Assembly (NCBI RefSeq): GCF_902859765.1
Contig: NZ_CADIJV010000004.1
Coordinates: forward strand, 62,001-126,000
Length of the DNA stretch: 64,000 nucleotides
Direction of reading: 5' to 3'
Source of the DNA: Achromobacter pulmonis
GTDB lineage: Bacteria; Pseudomonadota; Gammaproteobacteria; Burkholderiales; Burkholderiaceae_B
Below the pieces are notes generated by a model. The model was given only the letters and a program-made list of their open reading frames with translations, was not told the origin of the DNA and ran no database searches. Both the position numbers and the translations under genes were made by a program. Position 1 is the stretch's first letter. Each line of letters opens with the position of its first letter. Shown here in pieces: positions 17,716 through 27,417 of this stretch.

Positions 17716-19151
17716 GCGGCGTCTCCGGCCAGCGGCAGTACCAGGGTGAAGCAGGCGCCCGAGGGCTGCAGGTTGCGCGCGGCCAGGCGGCCGTCCATGG
17801 CGCCCGCCAGCGTTTCGCAGAGCGCCAAGCCCAGCCCCATGCCCTGGGCGCGGGTGGTGTAGAAGGGCGTGAACAGCCGGGGCAAGGCGTCGGCGGCGAT
17901 GCCCGGGCCGTTGTCGCTGACGCTGAAGACATAGGTGGCGCCCTCGGCGCGCCCTTCGAGCGCGATCTGGCGCGGGCCGGCGGTGGCGGCCAGCGCGTCG
18001 GCGGCGTTCTGCACCAGGTTGTGCAGGATCTGTTCCAGGGCGACCCGGTCGCCCAGCGGCCGGGCCAGCGGGCTGGCGTTGCGCCAGTCCAACTGGATGC
18101 CCTGGCGCGCCAGCTCGGGGCCGCGCAGGAAACGCAGCGAGTCCACCAGCGCGTCCGGGTCCAGCGCCTCGCGCCGACCCGGCGCGCTGGGTTGCACCAG
18201 GTCGCGCATGCGGCTGATGATGTCGGCGGCACGCTTGGCCTGTTCGGCGCTGGCCAGCAGCGCGCGGCGCACCGCGGGGCGCTCGTCGTCGTCGTCCAGC
18301 AGGCGTTGCGCGGCGCGCGTCTGCGCCAGGATCGCGGTCAGCGGCTGGTTCAATTCGTGGGCGATGCCGGCCGCCATTTCGCCCAGCGTGCTGAGCCGCG
18401 CCATCGCGGCCAGGCGCGCCTGCTCCTGCCGGCGCCGGGTCTCGGCGCGGGAGCGCCGGGTGGCCGCCACGCCCGCCACCAGCAGCGCGCTGGTCAGGCC
18501 CCACAGCAGCCAGGGCAGCCAGGGCCAGGTGGCCGGCGTGAGCGTGCGGGCGCTGTACAGCATGAAGGGCTGGCTGGCCGCGCCCAGCGGCTTGGACAGC
18601 GCCAGCGGCCAGCCGGATGGTGCGGGATCGGGCTGGCGTTGCAGCAGCGCCAGCGGCTGTGGGCCGATGGCAAGGGTCAGGTTGGACAGGCCGGCGGGAA
18701 AGTCGGCGGCGGCGAGCAGGTCGCGCGCGTCCACCAGCAGACTCCAGCTGGAGGGCGACACCAGCCAGTAGCGGGCGGCGTCCAGCGGCAGCGTGACCGG
18801 ACGGCCCAGGCTGCGGGCCTGTTGCACTGCGGCGCGCAGGCCGGGCGGCTCGGCGCTGCTGCCTGCCCAGGCGCCGTCCGTCAGGTAACCGAGCGCCCGC
18901 AGTTGCGGCATGGCCGGCCGCAGGCTGGGAAACAGCCGTTCCGGCGTGGGGGGATGCGACAGCGCGGCCAGCGTCGCCAGCACCGCCTCGTGCTGCACGG
19001 CCTTCTGGCTCAGCATGCGCTGCGCAATGCTGGTGTCCTGGAAAAAACGGTCGTACTGGTCGACGTAGTGCTGGCGGCCAATCCAAAGGGTGCCGAGGCA
19101 GAACAGGACCAGCCAGTAGAGGAGGGCGCGGCGGCGCAAGGGGGGATTCAC
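17712..19151 (-). CDS. membrane sensor histidine kinase (FixL-type catalytic core)
   Basis: A 479-residue kinase: membrane segments at about residues 10-25 and 209-230 enclose a periplasmic sensor region of about 180 residues; then H-box GIAHELNQPLTAIL with His265, N-box NLVQNAADAL, G1 DNGPGI, G2 GMGLGLAL. The HELNQPL type pairs with FixJ-like regulators. The sensor domain is not one I recognise. Signal input may involve the neighbouring secreted HbpS-like protein, by analogy with SenS; this is inference. Confidence 0.92.
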   Translation of the reverse strand: MNPPLRRRALLYWLVLFCLGTLWIGRQHYVDQYDRFFQDTSIAQRMLSQKAVQHEAVLATLAALSHPPTPERLFPSLRPAMPQLRALGYLTDGAWAGSSAEPPGLRAAVQQARSLGRPVTLPLDAARYWLVSPSSWSLLVDARDLLAAADFPAGLSNLTLAIGPQPLALLQRQPDPAPSGWPLALSKPLGAASQPFMLYSARTLTPATWPWLPWLLWGLTSALLVAGVAATRRSRAETRRRQEQARLAAMARLSTLGEMAAGIAHELNQPLTAILAQTRAAQRLLDDDDERPAVRRALLASAEQAKRAADIISRMRDLVQPSAPGRREALDPDALVDSLRFLRGPELARQGIQLDWRNASPLARPLGDRVALEQILHNLVQNAADALAATAGPRQIALEGRAEGATYVFSVSDNGPGIAADALPRLFTPFYTTRAQGMGLGLALCETLAGAMDGRLAARNLQPSGACFTLVLPLAGDAA

Positions 19152-19185
19152 GCTGGGATTATGCCCTGCGGCCTGTCCGCACTGG

Positions 19186-19205
19186 AATCCGTAGGGCTAC
19201 GGAGG
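19186..19205 (-). promoter_or_regulatory. second copy of the CCGTAG-NG-CTACGG palindrome, upstream of the kinase gene
   Basis: AATCCGTAGGGCTACGGAGG matches the perfect palindrome at 17068-17087 at 17 of 20 positions. It lies 35-54 bp before the kinase start, between it and the LysR stop, so the two-component operon is probably autoregulated. Confidence 0.6.
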
Positions 19206-19241
19206 CGGCGAGCCGTCCGCCGCCGTGGCGGGCAGGCAGGG

Positions 19242-20138
19242 TCAGGCGCGCGCGGCGGGCGCGCGCAACTGCCATAACGCATCCAGCACGTATTGGGTGG
19301 CGCGTTCGATCTGGCCATCGCGATGCGCGATGCCCAGCGGACGCCACAACGCGGGCCGCAATGGCCGCATCGCGATGCGCGGATCGGGTTGCGGCGCGGT
19401 GGCCTCATGCGGCAACAGGGTCGCGCCGTAGCCGGCCGCCACCAGGCTCTTGATGGCGTCGTTGTAATTGAGCTGGATGCGCGGACGCGGGTTGAGGCCG
19501 GCGCCGGCGAACCATTCGCCGGTCTGGCGCGAGAGCCGGGTGCTGGCGTCGTTCAGGATCAGCGGCCGTTCGCCCAGCCACGCGGGCGTGACGCGGGGCG
19601 GCGCGTCCCAGGCGGCGGGCAGGAAAGCCATGATGGGATCGCGCCGCCACGGCCTCAGCACCAGGCCGGGCACCGGCGGCTGCGGCAGCGCCACCAAACC
19701 GACATCGAGGGCGCCGTCGCGCAGTTGCTGCAGGGTTTCCTGGGACGTCAGCACGGCGACCTGCACGTCGATGCCGGGATGCTCGCGCCCCAGCGTTTCC
19801 AGGGCGCGCGGTAGCAGATGGGCGATGGCGCCGGTGGATGCGCCCAGCCGCACCCGGCCGCCCAGGCCCTGCACCTGCCGCTGCACGTCGTCGAGCGCCT
19901 GGTCGGCGTCGGCCAGCAGGCGCCGCGCGCGTTCCAGCAGGGTGTCGCCGATGGGAGTGGGCCGCACCTGGCCCCGCGTGCGCGTCAGCAGCGGCGCGCC
20001 GATGCGGGCTTCCAGGTCGGCGACGTGCAGGCTGACGGTGGGCGGCGCCAGGTGCAGCGCGCGGGCGGCCTCGGCGAACGAGCCCAGGTCGGCGATGGCG
20101 ACCAGGGTGCGCAGGCGGTCGAGGTTGATTTCACGCAT
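19242..20138 (-). CDS. LysR-type transcriptional regulator
   Basis: A 298-residue LysR protein: winged helix at residues 1-65 ([37 protein letters not shown]) and an effector domain from about residue 90. It is divergent from argC over 134 bp and upstream of the two-component genes on the same strand. The target is unknown; the divergent argC is the first candidate. In the spacer GAATA and TATTC half-sites flank 19 bp (about 20152-20180), a weak operator candidate. Confidence 0.88.
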   Translation of the reverse strand: MREINLDRLRTLVAIADLGSFAEAARALHLAPPTVSLHVADLEARIGAPLLTRTRGQVRPTPIGDTLLERARRLLADADQALDDVQRQVQGLGGRVRLGASTGAIAHLLPRALETLGREHPGIDVQVAVLTSQETLQQLRDGALDVGLVALPQPPVPGLVLRPWRRDPIMAFLPAAWDAPPRVTPAWLGERPLILNDASTRLSRQTGEWFAGAGLNPRPRIQLNYNDAIKSLVAAGYGATLLPHEATAPQPDPRIAMRPLRPALWRPLGIAHRDGQIERATQYVLDALWQLRAPAARA

Positions 20139-20272
20139 GGCGGTCTCGTTCAGGAATACTGAATTTCATCGTCATGATATTCGACTTTTCCTATCCCTGG
20201 CGTTGCGCAATGATGACGTCCATCAACCCCGTTCCGCCGGCACCGCGCCGGCATACCCGCAAGGCCACGCAC

Positions 20273-21217
20273 ATGACGCATCCTCTCGTATTCATCGACG
20301 GCGACCAGGGCACCACCGGTCTGCAGATCCACGAACGCCTGCGCGGCCGGGCCGACTTGCGCCTGCTGACCTTGCCGGAGGCCGAGCGCAAGGACGAGCG
20401 GCGCCGCGCCGAGGCCATCAACGCCAGCGACATCGCCATCCTGTGCCTGCCCGACGAACCGGCGCGCCAGGTGGTGGCGTCCATCGTCAATCCCGAAGTG
20501 CGGGTGATCGACGCCAGTTCGGCGCATCGCACGACCCCCGGCTGGGTCTATGGATTCCCGGAGATGGAAGCGGAGCAGGCGCGGCGCATCGCCGAGGCCA
20601 AGCGCGTCAGCAACCCGGGCTGCTATCCCACCGGCGCCATCGCTTTGCTGCGGCCGTTGGTGCGGGCCGGCCTGGTGCCAGCCGACTATCCGCTGGCCAT
20701 CCATGCCGTGTCCGGCTATTCGGGCGGCGGGCGCGCCAGCGTCGACGCCTACGAGGCGCCTGGCGCCGCGGGCGGGTTGGCCTTCCAGGTCTACGGATTG
20801 GGGTTGGCGCACAAGCACACGCCCGAAATCGAGCGCCATGCCGGCTTGTCGCAACGGCCGGTGTTCGTGCCATCGTACGGGGCGTTCCGCCAGGGCATCG
20901 TGCTGACGGTGCCGTTGCAGCTGCGCCTGTTGCCGGCCGGCGTCACGATCGCGCAATTGCACCAATGCCTGGCGCGCCACTACGAGGGCAGCCGCCATGT
21001 GCAGGTGATGGCGCCGCAGGACGCCGCCGCGCAGACCCACCTGGATCCGCAGGCGCTCAATGGCACCAATGACCTGCGCCTGGCGGTGCATGGCAATGCG
21101 TCGCACGGCCAGGTGCTGCTGAGCGCCGTGTTCGACAACCTGGGCAAGGGCGCCTCGGGCGCGGCGGTGCAGAATTTGGACCTGATGCTGCACGCACTGG
21201 CGCTGGCGACGGCCTGA
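20273..21217 (+). CDS. argC: N-acetyl-gamma-glutamyl-phosphate reductase (type 2 ArgC)
   Basis: Reduces N-acetylglutamyl phosphate to the semialdehyde in arginine synthesis. The 314-residue protein is the short type-2 form: [17 protein letters not shown] at the NADP site, [19 protein letters not shown], and the active-site [17 protein letters not shown] with its catalytic Cys. The ATG at 20273 matches the usual N terminus; an in-frame ATG at 20211 would add an uncharacteristic basic, proline-rich extension. It stands alone, not in an arg operon. Confidence 0.92.
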   Translation: MTHPLVFIDGDQGTTGLQIHERLRGRADLRLLTLPEAERKDERRRAEAINASDIAILCLPDEPARQVVASIVNPEVRVIDASSAHRTTPGWVYGFPEMEAEQARRIAEAKRVSNPGCYPTGAIALLRPLVRAGLVPADYPLAIHAVSGYSGGGRASVDAYEAPGAAGGLAFQVYGLGLAHKHTPEIERHAGLSQRPVFVPSYGAFRQGIVLTVPLQLRLLPAGVTIAQLHQCLARHYEGSRHVQVMAPQDAAAQTHLDPQALNGTNDLRLAVHGNASHGQVLLSAVFDNLGKGASGAAVQNLDLMLHALALATA

Positions 21218-21223
21218 ACCAGA

Positions 21224-21249
21224 CGAGGCGCGCCGGCCAGCGCGCCTCG
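21224..21249. terminator. hairpin between convergent argC and MBL-fold genes
   Basis: CGAGGCGCGC and GCGCGCCTCG form a perfect 10-bp stem with a 6-nt loop, 7 bp after the argC stop. No U tract; terminator role inferred from its place between converging genes. Confidence 0.5.
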
Positions 21250-21298
21250 CGGGGGCACCGCGGCCGGGCGCCGTCACGGCTTTGGCCGCTTCACCCGT

Positions 21299-22180
21299 TC
21301 ACCACTTCATTTCGCCCTTGGCCACCTTGGCGCTGATTTCGAGCGAGGCGGCCGCGCCCGCCTGCGGGTAGCGCGCGCGCATGGCCCGGATCAGTGCGGC
21401 GCTGTCCTTGGCCTGGGCCGCCTCGGCCTCGAAGGCGCGCAGGTAGCCCTGGGTGTAATGCACCGATTCCAGGGTCAGCGGCGCGCCGGGGGCGTAATGG
21501 CCCGGCACCACGGTCGTGGGCTTGAGGCTGTCGATACGGGCCAGCGTGGCGAGCCAGTCGGCGCGCGATTGCGGCGTCTGCGTGTCGGCGGTCCACACGT
21601 GCAGGTTGCCGAACACCACCACGCCGCCCACCACCGCTTTGCGTGACGGAATCCAGACGAAGCTGCGGTCGGGCTGCGGGCCGTCCAGGCCAGTGATTTT
21701 CAGGGCCTGGCCTTCGAGCGTCAGAGTGTCGCCTTGCAGCACCTGCGGGATGACGGCCTTGCGCGGCGCGTCGGCGCCGAGCTTGGGCCCCCAGAACGCC
21801 AGCTTGGCGTCGACCGTCTCCTGGATGTGGCGCACGGTGGGGGCGGTGGCCACGACCTTGGCCTGCGGGAACGCCGCCAGGACGGTGTCGAGCCCGAAAT
21901 AGAAATCCGGGTCGCCGTGGCTGATGTAGATGGTGGTCAGCGTCTTGCCGCTGGCGCGTACCAGCGCCACCAACTGCTCGGCCTGCGATTTGCCGAACTG
22001 GGCGTCGATCAGGATGGCTTCGCGCGCGCCGCTGACCAAAACGGACGACACCTGGAAGATGGCGTCGTTGCCCGGGTTGTAAGGCGTGATTGTCAGTTCG
22101 GTGGCGGCGGCCAGGCCGGGGATGGATAGGGCCAGCGCCAGGGCGGGCAGCAGGCGACGCGGGGAGGACACGGTGAGCAT
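21299..22180 (-). CDS. secreted metallo-beta-lactamase-fold protein with altered metal motif
   Basis: A 293-residue protein with a signal peptide (cleavage near GLAAA) and an MBL-fold core: ILIDAQFGKSQAEQL, a metal-loop position reading ISHGDPDFYFG, and VVPGHYAPG late in the chain. In active members the loop reads HxHxDH; here the second His is Asp and the final His is Phe, so only part of the zinc site remains. It may be catalytically altered or inactive. Function unknown. Confidence 0.75.
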   Translation of the reverse strand: MLTVSSPRRLLPALALALSIPGLAAATELTITPYNPGNDAIFQVSSVLVSGAREAILIDAQFGKSQAEQLVALVRASGKTLTTIYISHGDPDFYFGLDTVLAAFPQAKVVATAPTVRHIQETVDAKLAFWGPKLGADAPRKAVIPQVLQGDTLTLEGQALKITGLDGPQPDRSFVWIPSRKAVVGGVVVFGNLHVWTADTQTPQSRADWLATLARIDSLKPTTVVPGHYAPGAPLTLESVHYTQGYLRAFEAEAAQAKDSAALIRAMRARYPQAGAAASLEISAKVAKGEMKW

Positions 22181-22277
22181 GGCGGTTTCCTGGAAGAGAA
22201 AGGGAATGACCGCAGTCTAGTTGCGCCATTCGACCAGATAAACCGCGATTGCGCCGCCAGTCTGTTGCGTATATCGC

Positions 22278-23210
22278 TCAAATAGAGGCCGCCACTGACG
22301 GTTTTCCCGTATCGGCCGGATCCGCCAAGGTCTCCACCACCAGCGTGCGCAGCCAGCGCGTGCCGGGATCGCTTTCGAAGCGCGCATGCCAGTGCACCGT
22401 GACGCTCAGGGGCGGCAGCGTCAGCGGCAGCGGCCGGATCTCGAAGGCGCTGTCGCGGTTGAACCAGACCGCCGCGCGGTGCGGCAGGGTGACGGTCAGG
22501 TCGGTGCGGCGCACGATCTCGGCGGCGGCCGAGAAATGCGGCAGCGTCAGGTAGGGCTGGCGGTGCAGCCCGGCTTCGCCGAGCACGTCGTCCAGCAGCC
22601 GGTGGGCGCTGGCGCGCGAGTCCACCAAAATGTGGTCCAGGCGCTTGAACTGGCCGCGCGTCAACCCCGCCGACAACACCGGGTGGCCGCGCCGGCCCAT
22701 GCAGGCATAGCGCTCGCTGAACAGGTCGGCGTGACGCGTATGGCGGCCCAGGCCGGCCAGGTTGCCGATGGCCAGGTCGATGTCGCCGTCCTTGAGCGCC
22801 TGCGGCAGTTGCTCCAGCGGCACTTCCACCACCTCCACCTGCAGGCGCGGCGCCAGCGCATGGACGCGCTCCATCAGGCTGGGCAGGAACACCATCTCGC
22901 CGATATCCGACATCGACAGCCGGAACCGCCGCGTGCTGCTGGCCGGATCGAAATGCTGCCGCAGGCTGACCGCCTCGGCAAAGCTGTTCATGCCGCGCTC
23001 GATCGGGCCGGCCAGCGCGAAGGCCACCGGCGTAGGACGCATGCCCGAGGGGGTGCGCACGAACAACGGATCGTCGAATTTCTCGCGCAGCCGGGCCAGG
23101 GCATAGCTGACCGCGGGTTGCGTCAACTGCAGCCGCTGGGCCGCGCGCGTGACGCTGCGTTCATGCAGCACGGTCAGGAAAACCCGCATGAGATTCAAGT
23201 CGAAGTCCAT
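22278..23210 (-). CDS. LysR-type regulator divergent from the acyl-CoA ligase operon
   Basis: A 310-residue regulator of the NodD/NahR-like LysR branch: start MDFDLNLMRVFLTVLHERSV, helix-turn-helix LTQPAVSYALARLREKF, PLFVRTPSGMRPTP linker, then the effector domain. It is divergent from the acyl-CoA ligase gene at 23350 across 139 bp, so it most likely controls the four-gene operon. The inducer is unknown. Confidence 0.9.
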   Translation of the reverse strand: MDFDLNLMRVFLTVLHERSVTRAAQRLQLTQPAVSYALARLREKFDDPLFVRTPSGMRPTPVAFALAGPIERGMNSFAEAVSLRQHFDPASSTRRFRLSMSDIGEMVFLPSLMERVHALAPRLQVEVVEVPLEQLPQALKDGDIDLAIGNLAGLGRHTRHADLFSERYACMGRRGHPVLSAGLTRGQFKRLDHILVDSRASAHRLLDDVLGEAGLHRQPYLTLPHFSAAAEIVRRTDLTVTLPHRAAVWFNRDSAFEIRPLPLTLPPLSVTVHWHARFESDPGTRWLRTLVVETLADPADTGKPSVAASI

Positions 23211-23349
23211 GCCCGCCCTTGTTATCAGTCTGGTTTATGCAATGAATAATACCCATAAATTTGACACATAAATAGTTGATTCCTAGACTAATTTTCACGA
23301 GCCGCGGCAGTGACCTTGCGGCCGCCGACAACAAGGGGAAGAGCACGTC

Positions 23350-24933
23350 ATGCATGCATTGACTTTGCCGTCGCTGTTGCGCGACCAGGCGGCACGCCAG
23401 GGAACGCGGCCGTGGCTTCAGGCGCCGGGCGGCGCGCTGCGTTACGCCGAGGCGCCCGAACACGCGGCCCGCTGGGCGGCGCTGCTGGCGCGGGCCGGGG
23501 TGGCCCGGGGCGATCGCGTCGGCCTGATGGCGGGCAATCGCATCGAGTTCATGTCGCTGGTGCTGGGCTGCGGCTGGCTCGGCGCGGTGGTGGTGCCGAT
23601 CAACACCGCGTCTCGCGGCATGCAGTTGCAGCACATCGTGGCCAACAGCGGTTGCGTGCTGCTGGTGGCGGATCATGCCTCCTGTCCCGCGCTGGCCGGC
23701 CTCGACGCCGCCGGGCTGGCCCTGCGCCAGATCTGGCTGCTGGACGATGGCGCGAATGATACGGGCGCCGCCACGGCCGGCCTGCCGGCGCCCGCCGCCG
23801 CGCTGCCGGCCTTGCCGGACACGCTCGCGCCGGAGGCCGATCTTGGCCCGGGCGATACCCTGGCGATCCTCTATACCTCCGGCACCTCGGGCCTGTCCAA
23901 GGGGGTGTGCTGCCCGCATGCGCAGTTCCACTGGTGGGGCGTCATCGCTGCGCGCAACCTCGGGATCGGCGCCGACGACGTGCTCTACACCAGCCTGCCA
24001 CTGTTCCACACGAATGCGCTGAACGCCTGCTTCCAGGCGCTGGTGACCGGCGCGTCGATCGTCTGCGATGCGCGCTTCTCGGTCAGCCGCTATTTCGAAC
24101 GGCTGGCGGCCAGCGGCGCCACCGTGACCTATCTGCTCGGCGCCATGGTGCCGATGCTGCTGGCGCGCGAGCCGTCGGCCGCTGAGCGTGGCCATCGCGC
24201 GCGTATCGCGCTGGCGCCGGGCGTGCCGGAGCGCTTCCACGCCGTCTTCACCGAGCGCAGCGGCATCGCGCTGCTGGAAGGCTACGGTTCCACCGAAACC
24301 AACTTTGCGCTGGGCGGCACGCTGGCCGAGCAGCGCCCTGGCACCATGGGCCGCGTGGCGCCCGAGTTCGAGGCCATCGTCGCCGACGAGCACGACGCGC
24401 CGCTGCCCGACGGCCAGGCCGGCGAGCTGCTGCTGCGCGCGCGGCCGCCGTTTGCCATTGCCACCGGCTACTTCGGCATGGCCGACAAAACAGTCGAGGC
24501 CTGGCGCAACCTGTGGTTCCACACCGGCGACCGCGTGGTGCGCGATGCCGACGGCTACTTCCGCTTCCTGGACCGCACGAAGGACGCGATCCGCCGGCGC
24601 GGCGAGAACATCTCGTCGTACGAGGTCGAGCAGGTGCTGCTGGCGCATCCGTCGGTGGCGGTCGCGGCGGTCTACGCGGTGCGCTCGGAGCTGGCCGAGG
24701 ACGAAGTCATGGCGGCGTTGGTCTACAAGCCGGGTTGCGCGCTCACGCCCGAGGCCCTGCTGGACTTCTGCCAGCCGCGCATGCCGTATTTCGCCGTGCC
24801 GCGCTATCTGCGCGTGCTGGACGACCTGCCGCGCACCGAGAACGGCAAGGTCCGCAAGTTCCGGTTGCGCGATGAGGGCGTGACGGGCGACACCTGGGAT
24901 CGCGACGCCGCCGGCTACCGCGTGGCGCGTTGA
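23350..24933 (+). CDS. AMP-forming acyl-CoA ligase (CaiC-like)
   Basis: A 527-residue adenylate-forming enzyme that activates a carboxylic acid to its CoA thioester. Visible core motifs: ILYTSGTSGLSKGV (A3 loop), FHTNALNACFQAL, YGSTETNFALGG (A5), HTGDRVVRDADGYFRF (A7), RTKDAIRRRGENISSYEVE (A8) and the catalytic Lys in ENGKVRKF near the C terminus. It is most like crotonobetaine/carnitine-type or general ATP-dependent acyl-CoA ligases. First of four genes with a transporter and a thiolase-like protein, so it probably feeds an imported acid into CoA metabolism. Confidence 0.9.
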   Translation: MHALTLPSLLRDQAARQGTRPWLQAPGGALRYAEAPEHAARWAALLARAGVARGDRVGLMAGNRIEFMSLVLGCGWLGAVVVPINTASRGMQLQHIVANSGCVLLVADHASCPALAGLDAAGLALRQIWLLDDGANDTGAATAGLPAPAAALPALPDTLAPEADLGPGDTLAILYTSGTSGLSKGVCCPHAQFHWWGVIAARNLGIGADDVLYTSLPLFHTNALNACFQALVTGASIVCDARFSVSRYFERLAASGATVTYLLGAMVPMLLAREPSAAERGHRARIALAPGVPERFHAVFTERSGIALLEGYGSTETNFALGGTLAEQRPGTMGRVAPEFEAIVADEHDAPLPDGQAGELLLRARPPFAIATGYFGMADKTVEAWRNLWFHTGDRVVRDADGYFRFLDRTKDAIRRRGENISSYEVEQVLLAHPSVAVAAVYAVRSELAEDEVMAALVYKPGCALTPEALLDFCQPRMPYFAVPRYLRVLDDLPRTENGKVRKFRLRDEGVTGDTWDRDAAGYRVAR

Positions 24934-24964
24934 ATCCCGTCCATATAAAACAAGGGGCAAGAGC

Positions 24965-26278
24965 ATGACGATGGCATACCAGGGCGCGACGCAGAGCGCC
25001 GAGGAGCAGGCCCGCCGCAAGCGCACGCGGCGGGTGGTGATGGCGTCCGTCGCCGGCAACGCGATGGAGTGGTACGACTTTTTCATCTATGGCACGGCGG
25101 CGGCGCTGGTGTTCGGCGAGCTGTTCTTTCCCCACGGCACCGACCCGTTGCTGGGCACCATGGGGGCCTTCGCCGGCTTTGCCGTGGGCTTCCTGGCGCG
25201 GCCGCTGGGCGGCGTGATCTTCGGCCACATCGGCGACCGCTACGGCCGCAAGCTGGCGCTGGAGTGGACGCTGGGCATCATGGGCGCGGCCACCTTCCTG
25301 ATCGGGCTGTTGCCGACCTATGAGCAGGTCGGCATCTGGGCGCCGGTGTCGATGGTGGCGCTGCGGGTGCTGCAGGGCGCGGCGGCCGGCGGGGAGTGGG
25401 GCGGCGGCGTACTGCTCATCAGCGAGGCGGTGGGCGGCAAGCGCCGCGGCTATTTCTCGTCGTTCAGCCAGTTGGGCGTGGCCGGCGGCTTCGTGCTGTC
25501 GTCGGGCGTCTTCATGCTGGCGCAGCAATTGCCGCAGGACGCTTTCATGAGCTGGGGTTGGCGCCTGCCATTCCTGTTGAGCGTGCTGATCTTCGGCATT
25601 GGCCTGTACATCCGCAAGCACATCCCGGAAAGCGATGCGTTCGTGCAGGCCAAGAAGACCGCCAAGCGCGGCATGCCGGCGGTGGAAGTGTTCCGCCGCT
25701 ACCCGCGCCAGGTGTTCACGGCCATGGGGTTGCGCGTGGCGGAGAACGGCGGCTCATACATCTTCCTGGCGTTCGCGCTGGCCTATGGCAAGTTCCTGGG
25801 GATTTCCAACGATGTGATGCTGGGCGGGGTGCTGGCGTCCATGTTCATCGAGCTGGGCACGCTGGTGGGGTTCGGCCACCTGTCGGACCGCATCGGCCGG
25901 CGCACGGTCTACCTGATCGGCTCGGCCGGGTTGATGCTGGCGGCCTTCCCGTTCTTCTGGCTGGTGCAGACCAAGGAGCCGATGTGGATCTTCCTGGCGT
26001 TCTTCCTGGGCAATACCGTGTGCCACGCCGCCATGATCGGCACGCAGCCGGCCTATTTCGCCGAGCTGTTCCCGCCCGAAGTGCGCTACACCGGCCTGGC
26101 CCTGGGGCACGAACTGGCCTCGGTGTTCGCCGGCGGCCTGTCGCCGCTGATCGCCATGGCGCTGCTGCGCAAGTATGAATCGGCCACGCCGGTGGCCTGG
26201 TTCCTGGTGGGGATGGCGGCGATCACGGTCATCACCTTGCTGTTGACGCGCGAGCCGCCGCGGCAGGAATCGGCATGA
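24965..26278 (+). CDS. MFS transporter of the metabolite:H+ symporter (MHS) family
   Basis: A 437-residue 12-helix permease. Conserved MHS features: NAMEWYDFFIYGTAAALVFG in helix 1, RPLGGVIFGHIGDRYGRK in loop 2-3, LQGAAAGGEWGGG in helix 4, and PESDAFVQAKK after helix 6. Relatives (ShiA, ProP, KgtP) import shikimate, betaine/proline or oxo-acids. Lying between an acyl-CoA ligase and a thiolase-like gene, it likely imports the carboxylic acid that the ligase activates. It overlaps the next gene by four bases. Confidence 0.92.
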   Translation: MTMAYQGATQSAEEQARRKRTRRVVMASVAGNAMEWYDFFIYGTAAALVFGELFFPHGTDPLLGTMGAFAGFAVGFLARPLGGVIFGHIGDRYGRKLALEWTLGIMGAATFLIGLLPTYEQVGIWAPVSMVALRVLQGAAAGGEWGGGVLLISEAVGGKRRGYFSSFSQLGVAGGFVLSSGVFMLAQQLPQDAFMSWGWRLPFLLSVLIFGIGLYIRKHIPESDAFVQAKKTAKRGMPAVEVFRRYPRQVFTAMGLRVAENGGSYIFLAFALAYGKFLGISNDVMLGGVLASMFIELGTLVGFGHLSDRIGRRTVYLIGSAGLMLAAFPFFWLVQTKEPMWIFLAFFLGNTVCHAAMIGTQPAYFAELFPPEVRYTGLALGHELASVFAGGLSPLIAMALLRKYESATPVAWFLVGMAAITVITLLLTREPPRQESA

Positions 26279-27417
26279 ACGCCGGCCCCGGTATCGTCGG
26301 GGTGGGCGAGACCCCCGCGCTGCGCCATCCCGAGCCCGGCTGCAACACCGCCACCCTGATCGCGCAAGCGGTGCGCCTGGCGCTGGACGATGCCGGGCTG
26401 CGGCCGGCGGAGGTGGACGGTCTGGGGCTGGCCTCGTTCACATTGCGTCCCGACCGCGCCATCGACATGGCGTGGCGGCTGGGCCTGACACTGGACTGGT
26501 GCATGCAGGACGAGATGGGCGGCGCCAGCGCCATCAACCTGCTGCGTCATGCCTGGCTGGCGCTCCAGGCCGGGCAGGCGCGCACCATCGTGCTGGTGGC
26601 CGGCGACCATTTCAGCGGCGCCGATTTCGCCGACCTGGTGGGACGCTACAACCGCAGCGCGCAGGATTACCTGAGCCCGCTGGGCTGCGCTGGACCGAAC
26701 CCGCTGTTCGCCATGCTGACGCAGCGGCAGATGGCGCGGACCGGCCTGCGGCGCGAGGACTACGGCGCGCTGTGCGTGGCGCAGCGCGCCTGGGCCGGCG
26801 CCAACCCCAACGCCGCCTACCGCCAGCCGCTGACGCTGGCGCAGTACCTGGAGGCGCCGCTGGTGGCCGCGCCGCTGGGCCGGCTCGATTGCGTGCCGGT
26901 GGTCAGCGGCGCCTGCGCGCTGGTGCTGCGGGCGCGGCCGCAAGGCGTGCACGTCACGCTGCGGGCCAGCGGCGCGCGCTACAACGCCGACCAGCAGGAA
27001 GGCGACGGCCTGGTGACCGGCATCGCCGGGTTCGCGCCCGCGCTGTGGGCCGAGGCCGGACTGGGGCCGCGCGACATGGACGTGGCCGGGGTCTACGACG
27101 ATTACCCGGCCATGGCCCTGGCGCAGTTGTGCGACCTGGGCCTGGCGCCAGCGGATGATCTGCCGGGCTTCATTGCGCGCCGCATCGCCACGCGCGCGCT
27201 GCCGGTGAACACGGCAGGCGGGCAGTTGTCGGCCGGGCAGGCCGGAACGGCCGGCGGCATGCACGGACTGGCGGAAGTGGCGCGCCAATTGCTGGGCCGC
27301 GCCGGCGCGCGCCAGGTGGCGGGCGCGCGTTTCGGGGTGGCGACCGGCTACGGCATGGTGCAGTTGCGCTATGGCATGTGCGCCAACGCGGCGGTGCTGG
27401 CCAGGGAGGACGCATGA
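26275..27417 (+). CDS. thiolase-like protein (SCP2-thiolase family) lacking the N-terminal catalytic Cys
   Basis: A 380-residue thiolase-fold protein with VGVGETPALRHPEPG at the start, QDEMGGASAINLLRHAW where active thiolases have the nucleophilic Cys, SGACALVLRA, YDDYPAM and the C-terminal VNTAGGQLSAGQAGTAG loop. GGAS in place of a Cys motif suggests a non-condensing role or a partner-dependent activity. The overlapping downstream gene encodes a zinc-ribbon/OB-fold protein, a pairing seen for many thiolase/DUF35 systems, where the small protein binds the thiolase. Confidence 0.85.
   Translation: MNAGPGIVGVGETPALRHPEPGCNTATLIAQAVRLALDDAGLRPAEVDGLGLASFTLRPDRAIDMAWRLGLTLDWCMQDEMGGASAINLLRHAWLALQAGQARTIVLVAGDHFSGADFADLVGRYNRSAQDYLSPLGCAGPNPLFAMLTQRQMARTGLRREDYGALCVAQRAWAGANPNAAYRQPLTLAQYLEAPLVAAPLGRLDCVPVVSGACALVLRARPQGVHVTLRASGARYNADQQEGDGLVTGIAGFAPALWAEAGLGPRDMDVAGVYDDYPAMALAQLCDLGLAPADDLPGFIARRIATRALPVNTAGGQLSAGQAGTAGGMHGLAEVARQLLGRAGARQVAGARFGVATGYGMVQLRYGMCANAAVLAREDA

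Noticed and set aside
20174-20272. Upstream extension of argC starting at 20174 or 20211, or an arginine leader peptide
   Set aside because: The extension has no ribosome site and does not resemble type-2 ArgC; no terminator or competing hairpin is present to support attenuation.
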